Origin: Owenia fusiformis
Taxonomy: Eukaryota > Annelida > Polychaeta > Sabellida > Oweniidae
NCBI GenBank assembly: GCA_903813345.2
Contig: CAIIXF020000008.1
Coordinates: 20,880,822 to 20,944,821, forward strand
Reading direction: 5' to 3'
Length of the DNA stretch: 64,000 nt
Under the pieces are notes generated by a model. That model ran no database searches, was not told where the DNA came from, and saw only the letters and a program-made list of their open reading frames with translations. The position numbers were made by a program, and so were the translations under genes. Positions 38,436 through 50,300 of this stretch are shown here, piece by piece. Each line of letters begins with the position of its first letter. Within the stretch, counting starts at the first letter, position 1.

Positions 38436-38683
38436 CAATTTCGCAGAAAGGCATTCGAGATATGCATGTTAAGATGATATAACATCGTAACCGACGATAT
38501 ACCACTGTCCCCTCCATCAACCTAGGCCAAGCTTAACAAAGGATAGTTTTAATTGGAATCAATTTCGCAGAAAATCATTTGAGATATGCATGTTGAGATG
38601 ATATAACATCGCAACCTATGATATACCACTGTCCCCTCCATCAACCCAGGCCAAGCTTAACAAAGGATAGTTTTAATTGGAAT
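38436..38683 (+). repeat. 124-bp tandem duplication, two copies
   Basis: caatttcgcagaaaggcatt at 38436 recurs as caatttcgcagaaaatcatt at 38560. The following ~120 bases match with a handful of substitutions, down to ggatagttttaattggaat. Each copy carries atatgcatgtt (POU-octamer-like) and ttaacaaagg (HMG-box/SOX-TCF-like). No coding frame spans both. The high identity points to a recent or constrained duplication. Confidence 0.9.
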
Positions 38684-41600
38684 ATTCCTATTGTCCCAAA
38701 CAGAGAAGTCCATCAATCGGGACAGGTGATCATGCAACACCACCATTCTGAGGAAGTTAGAAGAGTGTGGTTGGGTTCAACATCAACTGATCTTTACGGA
38801 ACCTAATGTATGGGCTAGACGTTTCAACAGCTGGTTTCTTCATTTCCAGAGACCACGTAGTAAAATTTACACCTATGGTCAAGAACATCCCGCCCCAGAA
38901 ACAGGCAGGTGCTAGGTCAAAGGTAGATTAATGATTCCTCCGGACCTAGTGATGAACCTAACTCTGCAAATACATAATAGAAACTCAAGAACCTCACACT
39001 CTAACAGGAACAAAGAGAATCACCAATTTCTAATTAACGAAACCTTTAACTAACTAATTGTCAAATCGTGGGAAAGTGCATTGGGAAGTGAATCCCATTT
39101 GGCAAATAGAAGACACACAATCAAACATATCAAATTCACAAAGCCGTTAAGTTATATGTGAGCATATAGTGACGTTGAAAAACATATATTGAATAAATAC
39201 TCGTACTTGACCTTTTTTCAGTTTCATCATTAAATGATGCAATATCAATTATAAAATCTCTGATTAGGAGACTAGTTGAAAAATTAAAAAGATCTTGTGC
39301 AATCAGTCAAATGGATGACATTGATCGTGACTAAACATCATAGATCTCTTTACTTAAAACCTTTTCCAAATCTCATTCATCATTTTAGAGAGCTGAAACA
39401 TAACATCCCTTACATTACAAACTGTCAACGTGAGCATGCTTTTGAATTCCCAATGACATGTCCAGTAATTCAAGAATAGATTTCAAATACATCACTCAAT
39501 GTGGTGGTGCTGCTGTTGATGAAAATCCAAATAGGTCCAGAAATAACAATTGTTTTCAGTAAACTTTGATTGTCAAATTTCTATAAAGGGAAGTTGAGAT
39601 GAGGAGAGCTTTTTGAAATTGCGAACAACTGATTTTGGATATCATTTGAGATTGACGAGGACATGGTGTAACGCACAATCATCCTATATACAGTCCATCA
39701 ATTACCTTGTGTAGTTGTTCTGAGACCGTCTCTGTCAAGACTAAGTAAACCGTACGTCCATTGGTAAATGCTTGGACAACAGATGTGAATGTTTATTCCC
39801 TAAAGAGGTTTTGGATCCAACTGATACAACAACCAAAACATACGAGAGCGTCTTGCTCAATATCTCTCCTTGCTAATACACATCAGCATTTTACCTTTAT
39901 GGCCTTTGTGACCACAATGGTTACGCGATCCAAAAAGGATGTGTCTAACAGACTTCATTCAACATGCAATTGTCAGTTTAGAAGTTCAAACAGGAACCAC
40001 GGTGTTGTATATCATGTATGTACAATTTAACAAATTCATATCTCTGACAAGGGTTTCAAATGAACGATCTTGGTTTCCATCATTGCAAAAACCACAAAGA
40101 TTAGCATACGAAGTTGTGTCTATCTATACTGCAATGGAAAAGTCAAGATAGTCAGAAATGGAATGCACTTTGGCAAAGAGCCACGTGATACTTTTAGAAG
40201 TCCCATACGGTTTACCTTGGAGTGAGGTAACCCCCACATCACCTCATTCCATACAAATTAATTACAGAGAAGTCTCGTGCAAAATGCACTTCATGGAAAC
40301 GAAATTGCCCAAAGGTATGCATGGATGATTTATAGCTCTATATTTAAGATAAGCAGCTAGCTTATGACTCGGTCTTAATACAGTCAGTTCACCTTTTGGA
40401 AAAGTTCAACTCGTCCATTCAAGCACCATGGTTCATTTCACTTGTATTATATTCCTCGATGAGGGGTGGAAGGTAAGTGAGATGTTACAAATGGTCTGCT
40501 ATTATGACAAACTACCGATGGTGTCCGTTTGTTGTTATAGCTGTCAAGTAATGATGAGTAGGGGAAAACCTATGGACTTTTGATTACATTTCATTAACTA
40601 GAAACATATATCAATGGGCAGAGAAGGTAAGCAAGGTAAGATATGGTAAACACATATGTTTACAACTAATGTATAAGCCATGCTGTTGTGGGACTGTTGC
40701 CTTTGATAGGTTTCTGTCAAGATTTGAGTGTCTCGTGTTCTAAAGAAGTGTTCTCAGTTTGCTTTAAGTGATTCCTGTCATCGGCAGCTTACTGCAGAAG
40801 CTAAATCTGTTTGGAATTGACAGTTTGTCAGATTTAAAGCAATTGGTTGAAACATTTTTAGGAACATTAGAGAAGAATATCCCCCAACTTAAGATGTGAT
40901 GGTTCGTGACTAATTCCTATAAACCTCACAGATGCTGGGGACATACCCAGGGACGAAGTCCAGTAGTCTACTCGTTAATATTTATGTCCGAAACAATTAA
41001 ACCACAAGGTGCGCTAAATACCTATACTCAATATTAAGTAGGTCCAAAACAGACAAAATAAAATATTATTTATTATTCTAAGGCAAGTGTTTTGCATCAT
41101 ACCCGGACGTTGTGCTGCTGTGGTGAAGCTATCATTGTATTTGTTTTTGAAGAAGCTTGCAAATCTGGCGCAGTGTTCTCTTAAATCACAACCTCTTAGC
41201 TTCATAGTTGCTCCATGTTTTTAGAGATATTACAGTTTCTTTAATGTTTTGACATTTACGACACCTTTGTTCAAATCTCGGAAAATTGCTAACCTATTCA
41301 AGTTGTCTAAATCTATTACTACAGCTACATTTTACACAATTTACTATGGTACTATAGTTATTCTCTCTTTCCAACAATTGTTCACCGATGATTTACATCG
41401 CCAATGCTAAGTTCTTTTTTAAGGGGTTATTAATGTTCTTTACTGTTTGCAGAGGTTTATCTCGCTTTACCAGATGCCAACATATTTCTAAATAGATTGG
41501 AGAGTGGCGCCTCCTTTGGGTCAGTTGAAGTACTAATAAATACACTAATAATATTATGATTTGTGTATATTTGTAATGTCACTATGCAGTGCCTGCAAAT

Positions 41601-44213
41601 CTATGAAAGCGTGGCACTAAACCACGAAGCCTGTGGAAGGGGCATGTGGTAATCTTGAGCTGTTATCTTACAAGTATGTAGTCGGTTATCTTCTGCATCT
41701 GATAGCATGTGGTAAGACTATGTATAACATCATATACATGTGTTCTAGTTTGTGCAACCACAATGTGAATGGATATGAGGCTACATAGTTACAATGTATA
41801 ATGATGACTAAGAAGTCTGTTAGATCATCTCCAGCATTTGCATGGAATAATTTGATACATTTGAAGAATATTCAACCATCAATTATTACATCAATATTCC
41901 GTTTTTTGTATGAAGCCATTTCAATCATATATCTCAATATACTCTGATATGTATCGGTATTCGGTATGGACTCGAAAGTTAAGTACACAGCTGAACTTTA
42001 GTACGTTTCTGTTCATCAAATGTTGCCCATGATGCAGCGACTCTGATTGACCCTTTTCATTTGCTTTAATGTCAATATATATGTTTTTGAAGTGTCTCCT
42101 TGCCATTTTGATCAATCAAGGTATTCATTCGAATTGTTGAAAACACTGGTATATCAGAACGCCTTATTCCCCTGCGGCGTTGGTTCTTTGCACTGAAATA
42201 GAACACTCAGATTTTAATCTTTGAAATCTCCTATATCTTCTGCTGATAGCACTTCCTAATTCGATCATGTCCTTGTCTTGTATCTGAAATCAGGTGAAAT
42301 GATGGAGGAATTCAATTATCTGGGGATTATTAGGGTATTTAGCTTATCATGCCACAGGTGACATAGCTTGGTCTCATAGTCCCGAAGGCGAGCGAGGCGA
42401 AGATAAAGATGCTTCACCTGCTAAGTGAGGATGAACTGGTGTGGAAACATAGACTCGATAGCGCTCTTGGGAATCAATGAGGCTAAATCGAGCAGATATA
42501 AGCTATTGCAGTTATGCAGTGAGCAGATAGAGGGGATTAACGTATACCTAGCAAGGGTTTGATCATCTTGGACACAGATACATGGCTTATCGCATGTTAG
42601 AAAGTGTTTTCACTTAGCCATGCTGTAAAACATTTGCTTGTGTTACAGCCTTCAGCAGCGATTGTGCTTGGGTATAATGATATGAAAATCTCCCGGATCG
42701 CTTCTAATTCTACAATTCTGTTTCAAAGAAAATTTCCCCTCACTACATTTTCAACGTTATCTTTTTGAAGATGTTTACTGGCAGCATCTCGTACTGGGTC
42801 GTTCTGATCTTCCAAGTTACTAATAGAGTTCATTACGTTTTATTCTTCAGCTTACACTCCTTGCCAACTGTTGTTTTGTTGTTTCTAATTTTGCAACATC
42901 AAACGTGTATACGTACCCAAGGTCAACTTCCTTTTTGATTCCATGTGTAACATTTAGAAAATAGTAGAATGATAGTGATTGATTCAATGTATGCCATTTA
43001 TATTCACAATATTTATAATCTGATGACAGCTGCACAATCGACCTTTGCCTGATTTTTACCGCCAAAAGTTGTCAATTCAAATCCACCACCTGCGTCCAAA
43101 AGTTTAAACACAGTATTATACGTCTAAAAATAAAAAAGATATATTGTTTACAAATACGTGCAATACTAGTATGCAATTTGATCAGGTATTCGGATGCAGT
43201 ACAATTATGTTTATGTGACTGTATGATCGATTATAGAGATTATGTAAAAGAAAAATTGAAATCGCAATTTTAGGGTTAAGGTACGAGAGCAGATGTTGCG
43301 GCTTGTGTAGGATGCTTCAAATGGTCTAGGACGGTATTGGTTTTGTGTACTGATAACATTAATTTCACTTTAAACTAGGACCATACACATTACTATTCAC
43401 TTTAATCTATGCTACGGACATATTGACCTTTTATCAATATGGAATAGCCCAGGTTGGAGATCTGCTTAATTATACTCTCGAACCCTTCACTTACTTATTA
43501 TGTCATACCTTCGAACCCATGGGTTATATACATACCTAATACCTGTATATTTTGACACAGTTTGTACACTTAGCTCATATCATCAGCAGACGACTCGTAT
43601 ATTCCCGCCATTCTGAAAATAAACATTTTGATAATCATTAATGAGCATGTGATGTACAATGTGCATATCATAAGATTTGTATACTTCAAGCCTGGCATGC
43701 TGTTCGCTATTACAACATTTGTCAATGTTTCGAGATTTTGCATGTTGACTGTCATAATACATAAAAACACCCTTGACATCAACATCAAATGAAACATATT
43801 TTCATTACTAAATTAAGATACTGTCCTTTATGTTTTTATGACTGATAATGTAGGTATTCTAATGTGATAAGACAAAATGCAATGGTAAACACTGGGCCTA
43901 TTCATGAATTGAGCATTGTATTACAGAAAAACCTCTCCAAGTGAACGAATCTGGAATCGCCTAAAATGTGCGCGTGAGTTACAAAAAGATGGTATGGAAT
44001 ATATCCTAAACATGAAAGTGTTCACAAACACCGGTTTTTATGCACACAAAATCTGACAGGTGGTGTTTCAATACAAGTTCAGCAGTATTACAGTTCCCTT
44101 GAATAACACTGATTTAAATTACAAAGAGGAACCTTCAAATGTTCATAATAACTATTCTTTGGCCTAATGACTTTAATTATGATTTCAACCCAGATGATGA
44201 ACATTTGTAGTAA
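38684..44213. other. AT-rich unique DNA, nothing firmly identified
   Basis: Only short frames and isolated splice-like words are visible. A CGTGGGAA word (Su(H)-type) occurs at 39067-39074 without partners. Confidence 0.35.
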
Positions 44214-44343
44214 TTAACAATAGGACGTCTTCTGTTTGAGATGCAGTGGTTCGTGGTACCATGGATACTGAACTGGCCGTTGCGTCTCAAGCCACGTTGA
44301 CTCTGCTGCATCAGCATGTGCCCATGTCACTTTGATGGTCAAT
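44214..44343 (-). CDS. Candidate terminal coding exon, GC-elevated, unknown gene
   Basis: On the minus strand an excellent acceptor (gctaattctttctatttcag) is followed by 130 nt of about 50% GC in a ~35% GC region. After one base, 42 codons are open to TAA at 44214-44216. It includes VTWAHADAAESTWLETQRPV and ends HLKQKTSYC. The other two frames stop early. The composition step at the splice site is the strongest sign of real coding. The phase needs an upstream exon ending with two bases of a codon, and the neighbouring minus candidate at 44557-44682 does not supply it by an obvious donor. Family unknown. Confidence 0.4.
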
Positions 44344-44556
44344 CTGAAATAGAAAGAATTAGCAATACAGAAGGTTTCAAACTGTAGCTTATTTTACTAA
44401 TCCAGGAAATGTGAAGATCCATAAGAAGATCGGTGGTTGATGTTTAAATACATAATCATCTGTTATGATTACATGCTTTGATTACATGCATTGACACCCG
44501 CGCATGTACGTGATCCTACCCAAAGATCGAATGACAGATCAGTTCTTTGATCCTTT

Positions 44557-44682
44557 TCAAAAGCTCACTGTAATGATCACTTTAAATGTGGTTATTAAAA
44601 ACACAATAGTGAAAAAGAGTACCCATTCTGCAGCTGCCCCTCTTTGTCTTTCTGCCTGTTGTTTTTGTTCTTCAAATATTTC
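44557..44682 (-). CDS. Candidate exon with a charged stretch followed by a membrane helix
   Basis: On the minus strand, after an acceptor (atatattgccttag), 41 codons run to TGA. EIFEEQKQQAERQRGAAAEW is followed by a continuous hydrophobic run of about 21 residues (VLFFTIVFLITTFKVIITVSF). A charged helix followed by a membrane segment is a plausible protein end, and a possible donor (attaca|gtgagc) lies four codons before the stop. The + strand here is a pyrimidine tract, which by itself would give E/K/Q/R-rich minus frames, so chance is a serious alternative. Confidence 0.25.
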   Translation of the reverse strand, partial: EIFEEQKQQAERQRGAAAEWVLFFTIVFLITTFKVIITVSF

Positions 44683-45177
44683 CTAAGGCAATATATCATT
44701 TAGCACATCTTTGATTAGAAACTTGTGTTTTTAAATTGTCGCATCTCTTTGATCCTAACGGCACGCGTACATGGATCATTTAAGGATAGGCGTGTTGATC
44801 TTCCCCTTGAGCACTCTCGATCCATTATCGATAATATCAAAACGTCCTTTGATTGCATTCAAACAGTGTCAATATTTGCAGTGATCTGGATGAGCGTCGG
44901 AATCCCTTTGATCCTATGCCAGACGCGTGCCGAGTGATCAAATGGATCCGTAATTATCTCCATCTCATATCAGTCGAGTTGTGATTAATTGGCTGATCCT
45001 ATTGATCGCTATGTCAATAATGCGATTCATTGCCGGATCCCTGGGGATCGGATTGATTCGGAGTAGATCACCTGCTGCATTTAATATGCATAGTGATCAA
45101 GCGGGCCCTTTGATCCCTAATTTTTATGAACCCCTTTTGTTAATGATCTTTGTGAAAACTCAAAAATATTCCTTTCA

Positions 45178-45218
45178 CGTGGGAAAGGTAATTCTGTTTT
45201 GGCCATGTCGTGTGGGAA
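45178..45218 (+). promoter_or_regulatory. Two Su(H)/CSL-type sites 33 bp apart
   Basis: CGTGGGAA at 45178-45185 and TGTGGGAA at 45211-45218 both match the YGTGRGAA consensus of Su(H)/CBF1, the DNA-binding partner of the Notch intracellular domain. They point the same way. The first overlaps a CACGTG E-box (45176-45181). They sit between the TCF-type words at 45108 and 45240. Single CGTGGGAA words also occur elsewhere in the window (28069, 39067 and reverse copies), so the pair and its context, not either site alone, is the argument. Confidence 0.4.
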
Positions 45219-45960
45219 TGAGATTTAATCTGAGGGATCCTTTGATCTCATATTAAGACAAAAGATGATCAAATTAATTGATATGTTAATGCAGAAAATA
45301 CATAGTATATAAGAAAATGAGGGGATTAACACCTCAGTTGGGCGTTATCGAAGGCTTGGGAAAGAGCAGAGGGGAAATATGAGGGCAATAAGAATATGAT
45401 AGTAGTCATAAAACACGCTTGATAATCCAGGATAAATTATTAAAAACGACAGTCGCACCTGAACTTGATGATATGTGATGAGCCGCCATGGGATATAATA
45501 TGACAACTATTTGACAGGAATGATAACCTTCACAAAATGGATTAGTAGGTTACTTTGATCACAGTAGCATCATCAGTGGATTTAGATTAGAAAGCGGTCA
45601 CACTTCCGCCCGGTGGGTGTACCCCAGTATGGATCCTTCCGCGAGATATTTGGAATAATACGCACAGCCAGAGAGGAGACATACATACGCAGGAGTCAAT
45701 AACATTAACTTAATCTTATCTTATAACCCAATTACATGTATTGGTAGCATAGTATATTGATAAATAGAGTTTTGATGTTTCATTATCTCAGCGTCTGTGT
45801 AAATAGTATAGTTCGCCAATGCCGATTGTTTATCTCTGGTATGACTGACATAAGGGATGACTTTCAACACCTTACATATCTACATAACATCAACAGGCTC
45901 CACTTTGAAATACAAATAAAGATATGGTTCTCATCATACATATAATTTCAGGATTATTTA

Positions 45961-46037
45961 TACCCTGCGCGCAGAGTCTAGTTATAATGCTATGATGCTC
46001 TCTTTTGAGAAGCAAAGTCAACGAATGCAAAGGGTAG
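45961..46037 (-). mobile_element. Short, internally deleted copy of the 5087-5384 element
   Basis: Its two ends are exact reverse complements of the ends of the 298-bp copy at 5087-5384 (24 and 18 matching bases). Only about 35 bases lie between them, against about 256 in the other copy. Confidence 0.6.
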
Positions 46038-46527
46038 ATTATGCATATGAATGTATGAACTCTCTTTCTAATTCAATTCGGAGTCGAAGGTGATCATTAC
46101 CACTCCCTTACAACAACCCCCCCCCCATCTACTTCATATCTTTGTTGGGGCGGTGTGTGTTGGAGGCAACATTTCAAAATCATAAAATAAAATAACCAAA
46201 TCTGAGTTTGCAAGACTGTCCCTACTGAAATGCAGTTGGTTGAATTGAAAATTTGCTTTTTTCTGACATAGTGAACAGCAGGTAAATGGAGAAATTATTG
46301 AAAAGGATTTCCTTTGCATGGAGTCTTTCATTACAGAAAAATAAGAACAGCCAAATTCATAAAACCACATTAAAATCTCAAGTTTTGATTTTCCGATACT
46401 GTGGTTTGATCCATTTGATCCAGCTATAGAAATACAAGACCACCCTATAGTTCATTAACCTATTCGATTGCGGTTCATTAAACACTGGATCTGGACTTTC
46501 AATGCTGGTTTAATCAATTGAATTTTG

Positions 46528-47358
46528 CTTTGATCTTACCGCGAATCCGGATCTCAAGTATTGATCCAGTAGATTTATTAGATCTCGTTTATGAATGCGA
46601 ACCGATTAATATACACACACGGTGGAGCAATATGATAGTAGTATTTGTAGTAATACGTAGTAAATCCTAGGCACGCGAGTGATTAATGACCCCCAATAGA
46701 GCCATTGTGCCCCACACGCCTCATTATTTACCCGAGTGCTTCTAGCTTAGTCCTTCAATGGGATTTTTTAAGCCCCGCCCCATCATTGTTACTGTCACCT
46801 GCCGTTTGCTGCACATAGTATTGACATAGTATTTTACATTTACCCTGCAAAACACTATTTGCATATAAATCGTACGTATAATTCACACTTGGAGAAAATG
46901 ATACAATGCGTATAGCACGCAAAGTTGTATAAAAACTTTTTTCATTCACTGTACGTACAGAAATGTTAAGAAACACACTCGTGTGGACATCGTGATTCAG
47001 AACCTTTGATCACACCGACTTGTGATCACGATGACGTCATGGATGATCAAAATTGAGATTGTGGGATTACAAGTTCAAGATTATGAGATATCTTAATTTC
47101 TAAATTATTCTTATACATCAATGGGATATATGGAACATTAAAATAAAATTAATTATTATCCGGCAGAAAGAAATACATCCTCATTTGTTAAGATCTGTTA
47201 ATCTCCACACCTATAGTCTAAATCAACATCTGTGTAAAAATAATGAAATGTCTACCAATCAAAACTTATCTTGAAAGCAAATGGTAATTATACTCAATTT
47301 AAATACATATACAAAAAGTAGGCCCACATGTTTTAAGATAACATCGATGTGATCAAAG
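46528..47358. promoter_or_regulatory. Further TCF-type words and a TGACGTCA palindrome
   Basis: CTTTGATC occurs at 46528-46535 and 47004-47011, and its reverse at 47351-47358; another is at 45553-45560. At 47032-47039 a perfect CRE/ATF palindrome TGACGTCA is flanked by TGATCA words (tgatcacgatgacgtcatgg). GTTTGATCC and ATTTGATCC occur at 46404-46420. This looks like a lower-density continuation of the 44.5-45.25 kb cluster. Confidence 0.35.
46844..46948 (-). CDS. Candidate internal exon, unknown gene
   Basis: A 105-nt minus-strand stretch between an acceptor (catttctgtacgtacag) and a donor (ttgcagg|gtaaatg) is open in one frame. It includes SFYTTLRAIRIVSFSPSVNY then TYDLYANSVLQ. The composition looks protein-like, and it lies on the same strand as the 44214 and 44557 candidates, but no family is recognised and the phases do not connect directly. 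I treat it as weak. Confidence 0.25.
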
Positions 47359-50300
47359 CGTTCAATGCTGATGACAAGGCTATGTGGTCAGATCCCAGAC
47401 GTATGGACCGATTGCAATACGCGTGCCGTTGCATGGATTATCAGGGGGAATCACGCTTAATTTTATTATAGAGATGAAAGAATTGAAATAATTGGCAATT
47501 TCTGATTTTTCATTACCTTGAATATTTTAACATCCCATGGGTTCATAATGATCAACTGGTAGAATCTTTATTAGAGACAAAGAGAATACAAATTCCCTTT
47601 CTTCATAATGAAGGTGGGCACGACAACCTTGCATATTCCGCCCCATGAATACTAATAAGTCCAACAGACAAAGGTGCAACTAGAAGACAGGTGTGAACAT
47701 GTGAACACCTTTAATTGCCGAACATGAGATTCCTACAGAACATGAAGAATGGGCGATGAAAGGATGAGAGGGAAGTTGATATGAAAATGAAAAAATAAAT
47801 GATTGAAAATCAGTGATGAGTTGAGATAACATTAGATTTGGCAGGTATTGGCATTGATACTTGTATCAACGTCTAATGATACCCCGCGGATGATGCGTAT
47901 ACACAGACAAAAAATCCAATTATTGAGAGGACACGAGTTTTACATTGGACCCAACTTAACAATTTGCCCGTCTGGTCTTCAGTCATAGAGATATTGTTTA
48001 TGATTCAATCCAATTTAGTAATTAGAACAGTTATCTTTGTACTCGTAGACAGTACATGTTAGAAACAATTTATTTGTTTGTACATTCGTCTGAGTCTTGA
48101 TGAGACGTGGCCCAGTGCTAATCAAGTCACGTTCTAACTCGTGACCTAATTAATACCATTTAACTCAAATCAAAGTCTCCAATCACCCACAAACAATCCG
48201 ACTTTTAATGTTAATTAACGATTCGACACAGACAGAGTTAGCCCAAGTTCAAATTCTAATAAAATTCTAAAAATGAGCAATTCTTCAATTTTTGGCATAT
48301 TTAAATTAAATGAAAGACACATTCATGTACATGACGTATCTAACCTATGATGAAAACGTAATGCTAGACGATGATGATTCAAAACGATCGAATTCAAACT
48401 GACTGAACTCTCCTGCGCTATTGCTCCATAATGGAGCAAAGCACTATGCGATGTAAATCCCTTCACTTTATCAAAATCAATTACAAGTATTGACATTGTC
48501 AGAAATTAACGTTAAAATCCGTAATAACTATTTATCAAACGTCTCTTGAATATTTATAACAGTTAATAGACGTAATATTATTGCAGCATTGGCAAAGACG
48601 ATGCTGTCGTGTTATAGTAAAGTTATGTAATCATATAACCTGATAACAACATAGGTAGATTACCCCATCTAATTAATATCTGTTTGTTTTTACAACATCT
48701 TCTTATTCCAGTTCAAGAAACTGCAAGCACTGCATCTTTGGTACACAAAGATGCGAGGTTAGACTCCCATATCTCCAATTTTAAAGAAAAATTGTAAATT
48801 AAACAGATAAATTATAGAACAATTTTAACATTGATAAAGGTAGATTATTAGAAATTGTTTAATATATTAAGTATGGTAATAAGATGCAACTTGTATCCTG
48901 GTGCAAGTTTGGTGCGGTAATGGTGTTTCAATGATAGATCTAAGGGATATCTGGAAATGTCATACTTTTTAATGTTATAAAACAGATTTTTTGTGTGATT
49001 CTAAAGCCATTTCACAATGTATTTAATGATTTAAAATGAATTCCAAATCTCAAAAATGATGTATCCTTCTAATGGCCTCCCAGAGAGTTGTAATGCCTAG
49101 AATATCACATAAACTATATTCCAAAACAGATGCATATTTATCCCCAGTCAAAGTGATCTTACTTTGCGTTCTCCGAGTAGTTTCGTTCAGTGTTTCCTAC
49201 GCCCCGGGAGATAAGGGAGGAGTTGCAAAAAATTTCAATAGAATGTGAACCGGAGCATAAAATTGCATTCATCACAGAAAATGAGTCTAATTATAAACAT
49301 GTTGTTATCGTCGAGGCTAGACACAATTTCTCTGGATCCATTTAAACTAAACTGATCATTTATTTACAAAGACAATTTCTAAACAAAGGCAATCTCTAGT
49401 AGAAAATCCTATCTTTTAACGCAATCAACCTAAGTGTTTCGGGACATTTGTAGACATCGTAGTCTGAGTGTAACGACTTTTATTTAAGCCCATAAGTGGC
49501 CCTGGATGTATCTAAAGATTGTCTTATGGCCATTTACTTTCGCTTTACTGTTTGTCTGTATGTAACCTCAAAGGACTGGGGTCAATGTACCATTTAAAGT
49601 GCATATTTTGACAATAATCTCACCAGTATGATCATTATGTCACGTTCAGTGCAATTTTGACATATTTTCTCCAGTGTGGGTTTTTGTTTTAGATACTCTA
49701 GATCTAATGGTCACTCTCTCTTCCCTTCAATGGAAATTCAGAAATGTAATTTCTTGATATATGACGGCTTTGCTTTTCTACAAATTCTACTTATGGGGTT
49801 GTAGTACAAGAGGTAACTAGCTGTGAGTTCGACATATTCTAGTAAATCTTTGATAACTTGAGAGTCTTGGTTTATTCTAGGGAACTAGGCAGATGCCCCG
49901 TGACAGATGCACTGGGGATTTTTCTCTCCACAACGACCACACTCTGATACTTCCGGACCATCTCGGTCACGGGGCACAATAGTAATTATAACTGCACACT
50001 ATCCAGTGGTTTAAGGTAAATTCTGCGGTTGAAACCAGCTATTATCATCTTAAGATCCCATGTAACCCCTTTGTCCATCTCCCGACCCCATTGATTCTAA
50101 CGGGTTGGTCAATTGTCTCTGAATACAATGCTTTTTCGTGGCACGCGTACATCATGTCCACTGGTCAAAATAGGTTAACGCTTTAATTCTTACATCTCTA
50201 CGTTAAATATAGAATTATTCATCTGGGGATGAGATTGTTTAAAATGGTCGCATTGGTCTGGAACGAGTTGTAATAGTCGGACGGCGAACGATGGTTGAAA

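Larger units (their letters stand above)
44476..45247 (+). promoter_or_regulatory. Candidate enhancer: eight same-strand TCF/LEF-type CTTTGAT(C/T) words
   Basis: CTTTGATC or CTTTGATT occurs on the + strand at 44476, 44545, 44709, 44747, 44847, 44906, 45108 and 45240. CCTTTGATC is the classic high-affinity TCF/LEF site (reverse GATCAAAGG). By my rough estimate at 35% GC about 0.1 would be expected on both strands in this length. Five are followed by C or CC (CTTTGATCC four times), and two pairs are 202 bp apart. GATC is very frequent across the same interval. Two Su(H)-type sites and two GGCACGCG words lie inside or at the edge. The block is 15-16 kb upstream of the Delta start site. A repeat origin for the words is possible. 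Confidence 0.5.

Noticed and set aside
40428-40472. ATG in good context (caccATGG) with 15 codons and a strong donor (gaag|gtaagtg)
   Set aside because: It is attractive as a first exon, but no in-phase downstream exon or homologue was found, and it is too short to call alone.
44504-45256. Three successive + strand frames across the TCF-motif block (44504-44686, 44725-44937, 44981-45256)
   Set aside because: They are in different frames with no splice sites between, and their composition is driven by the repeated GATC words.
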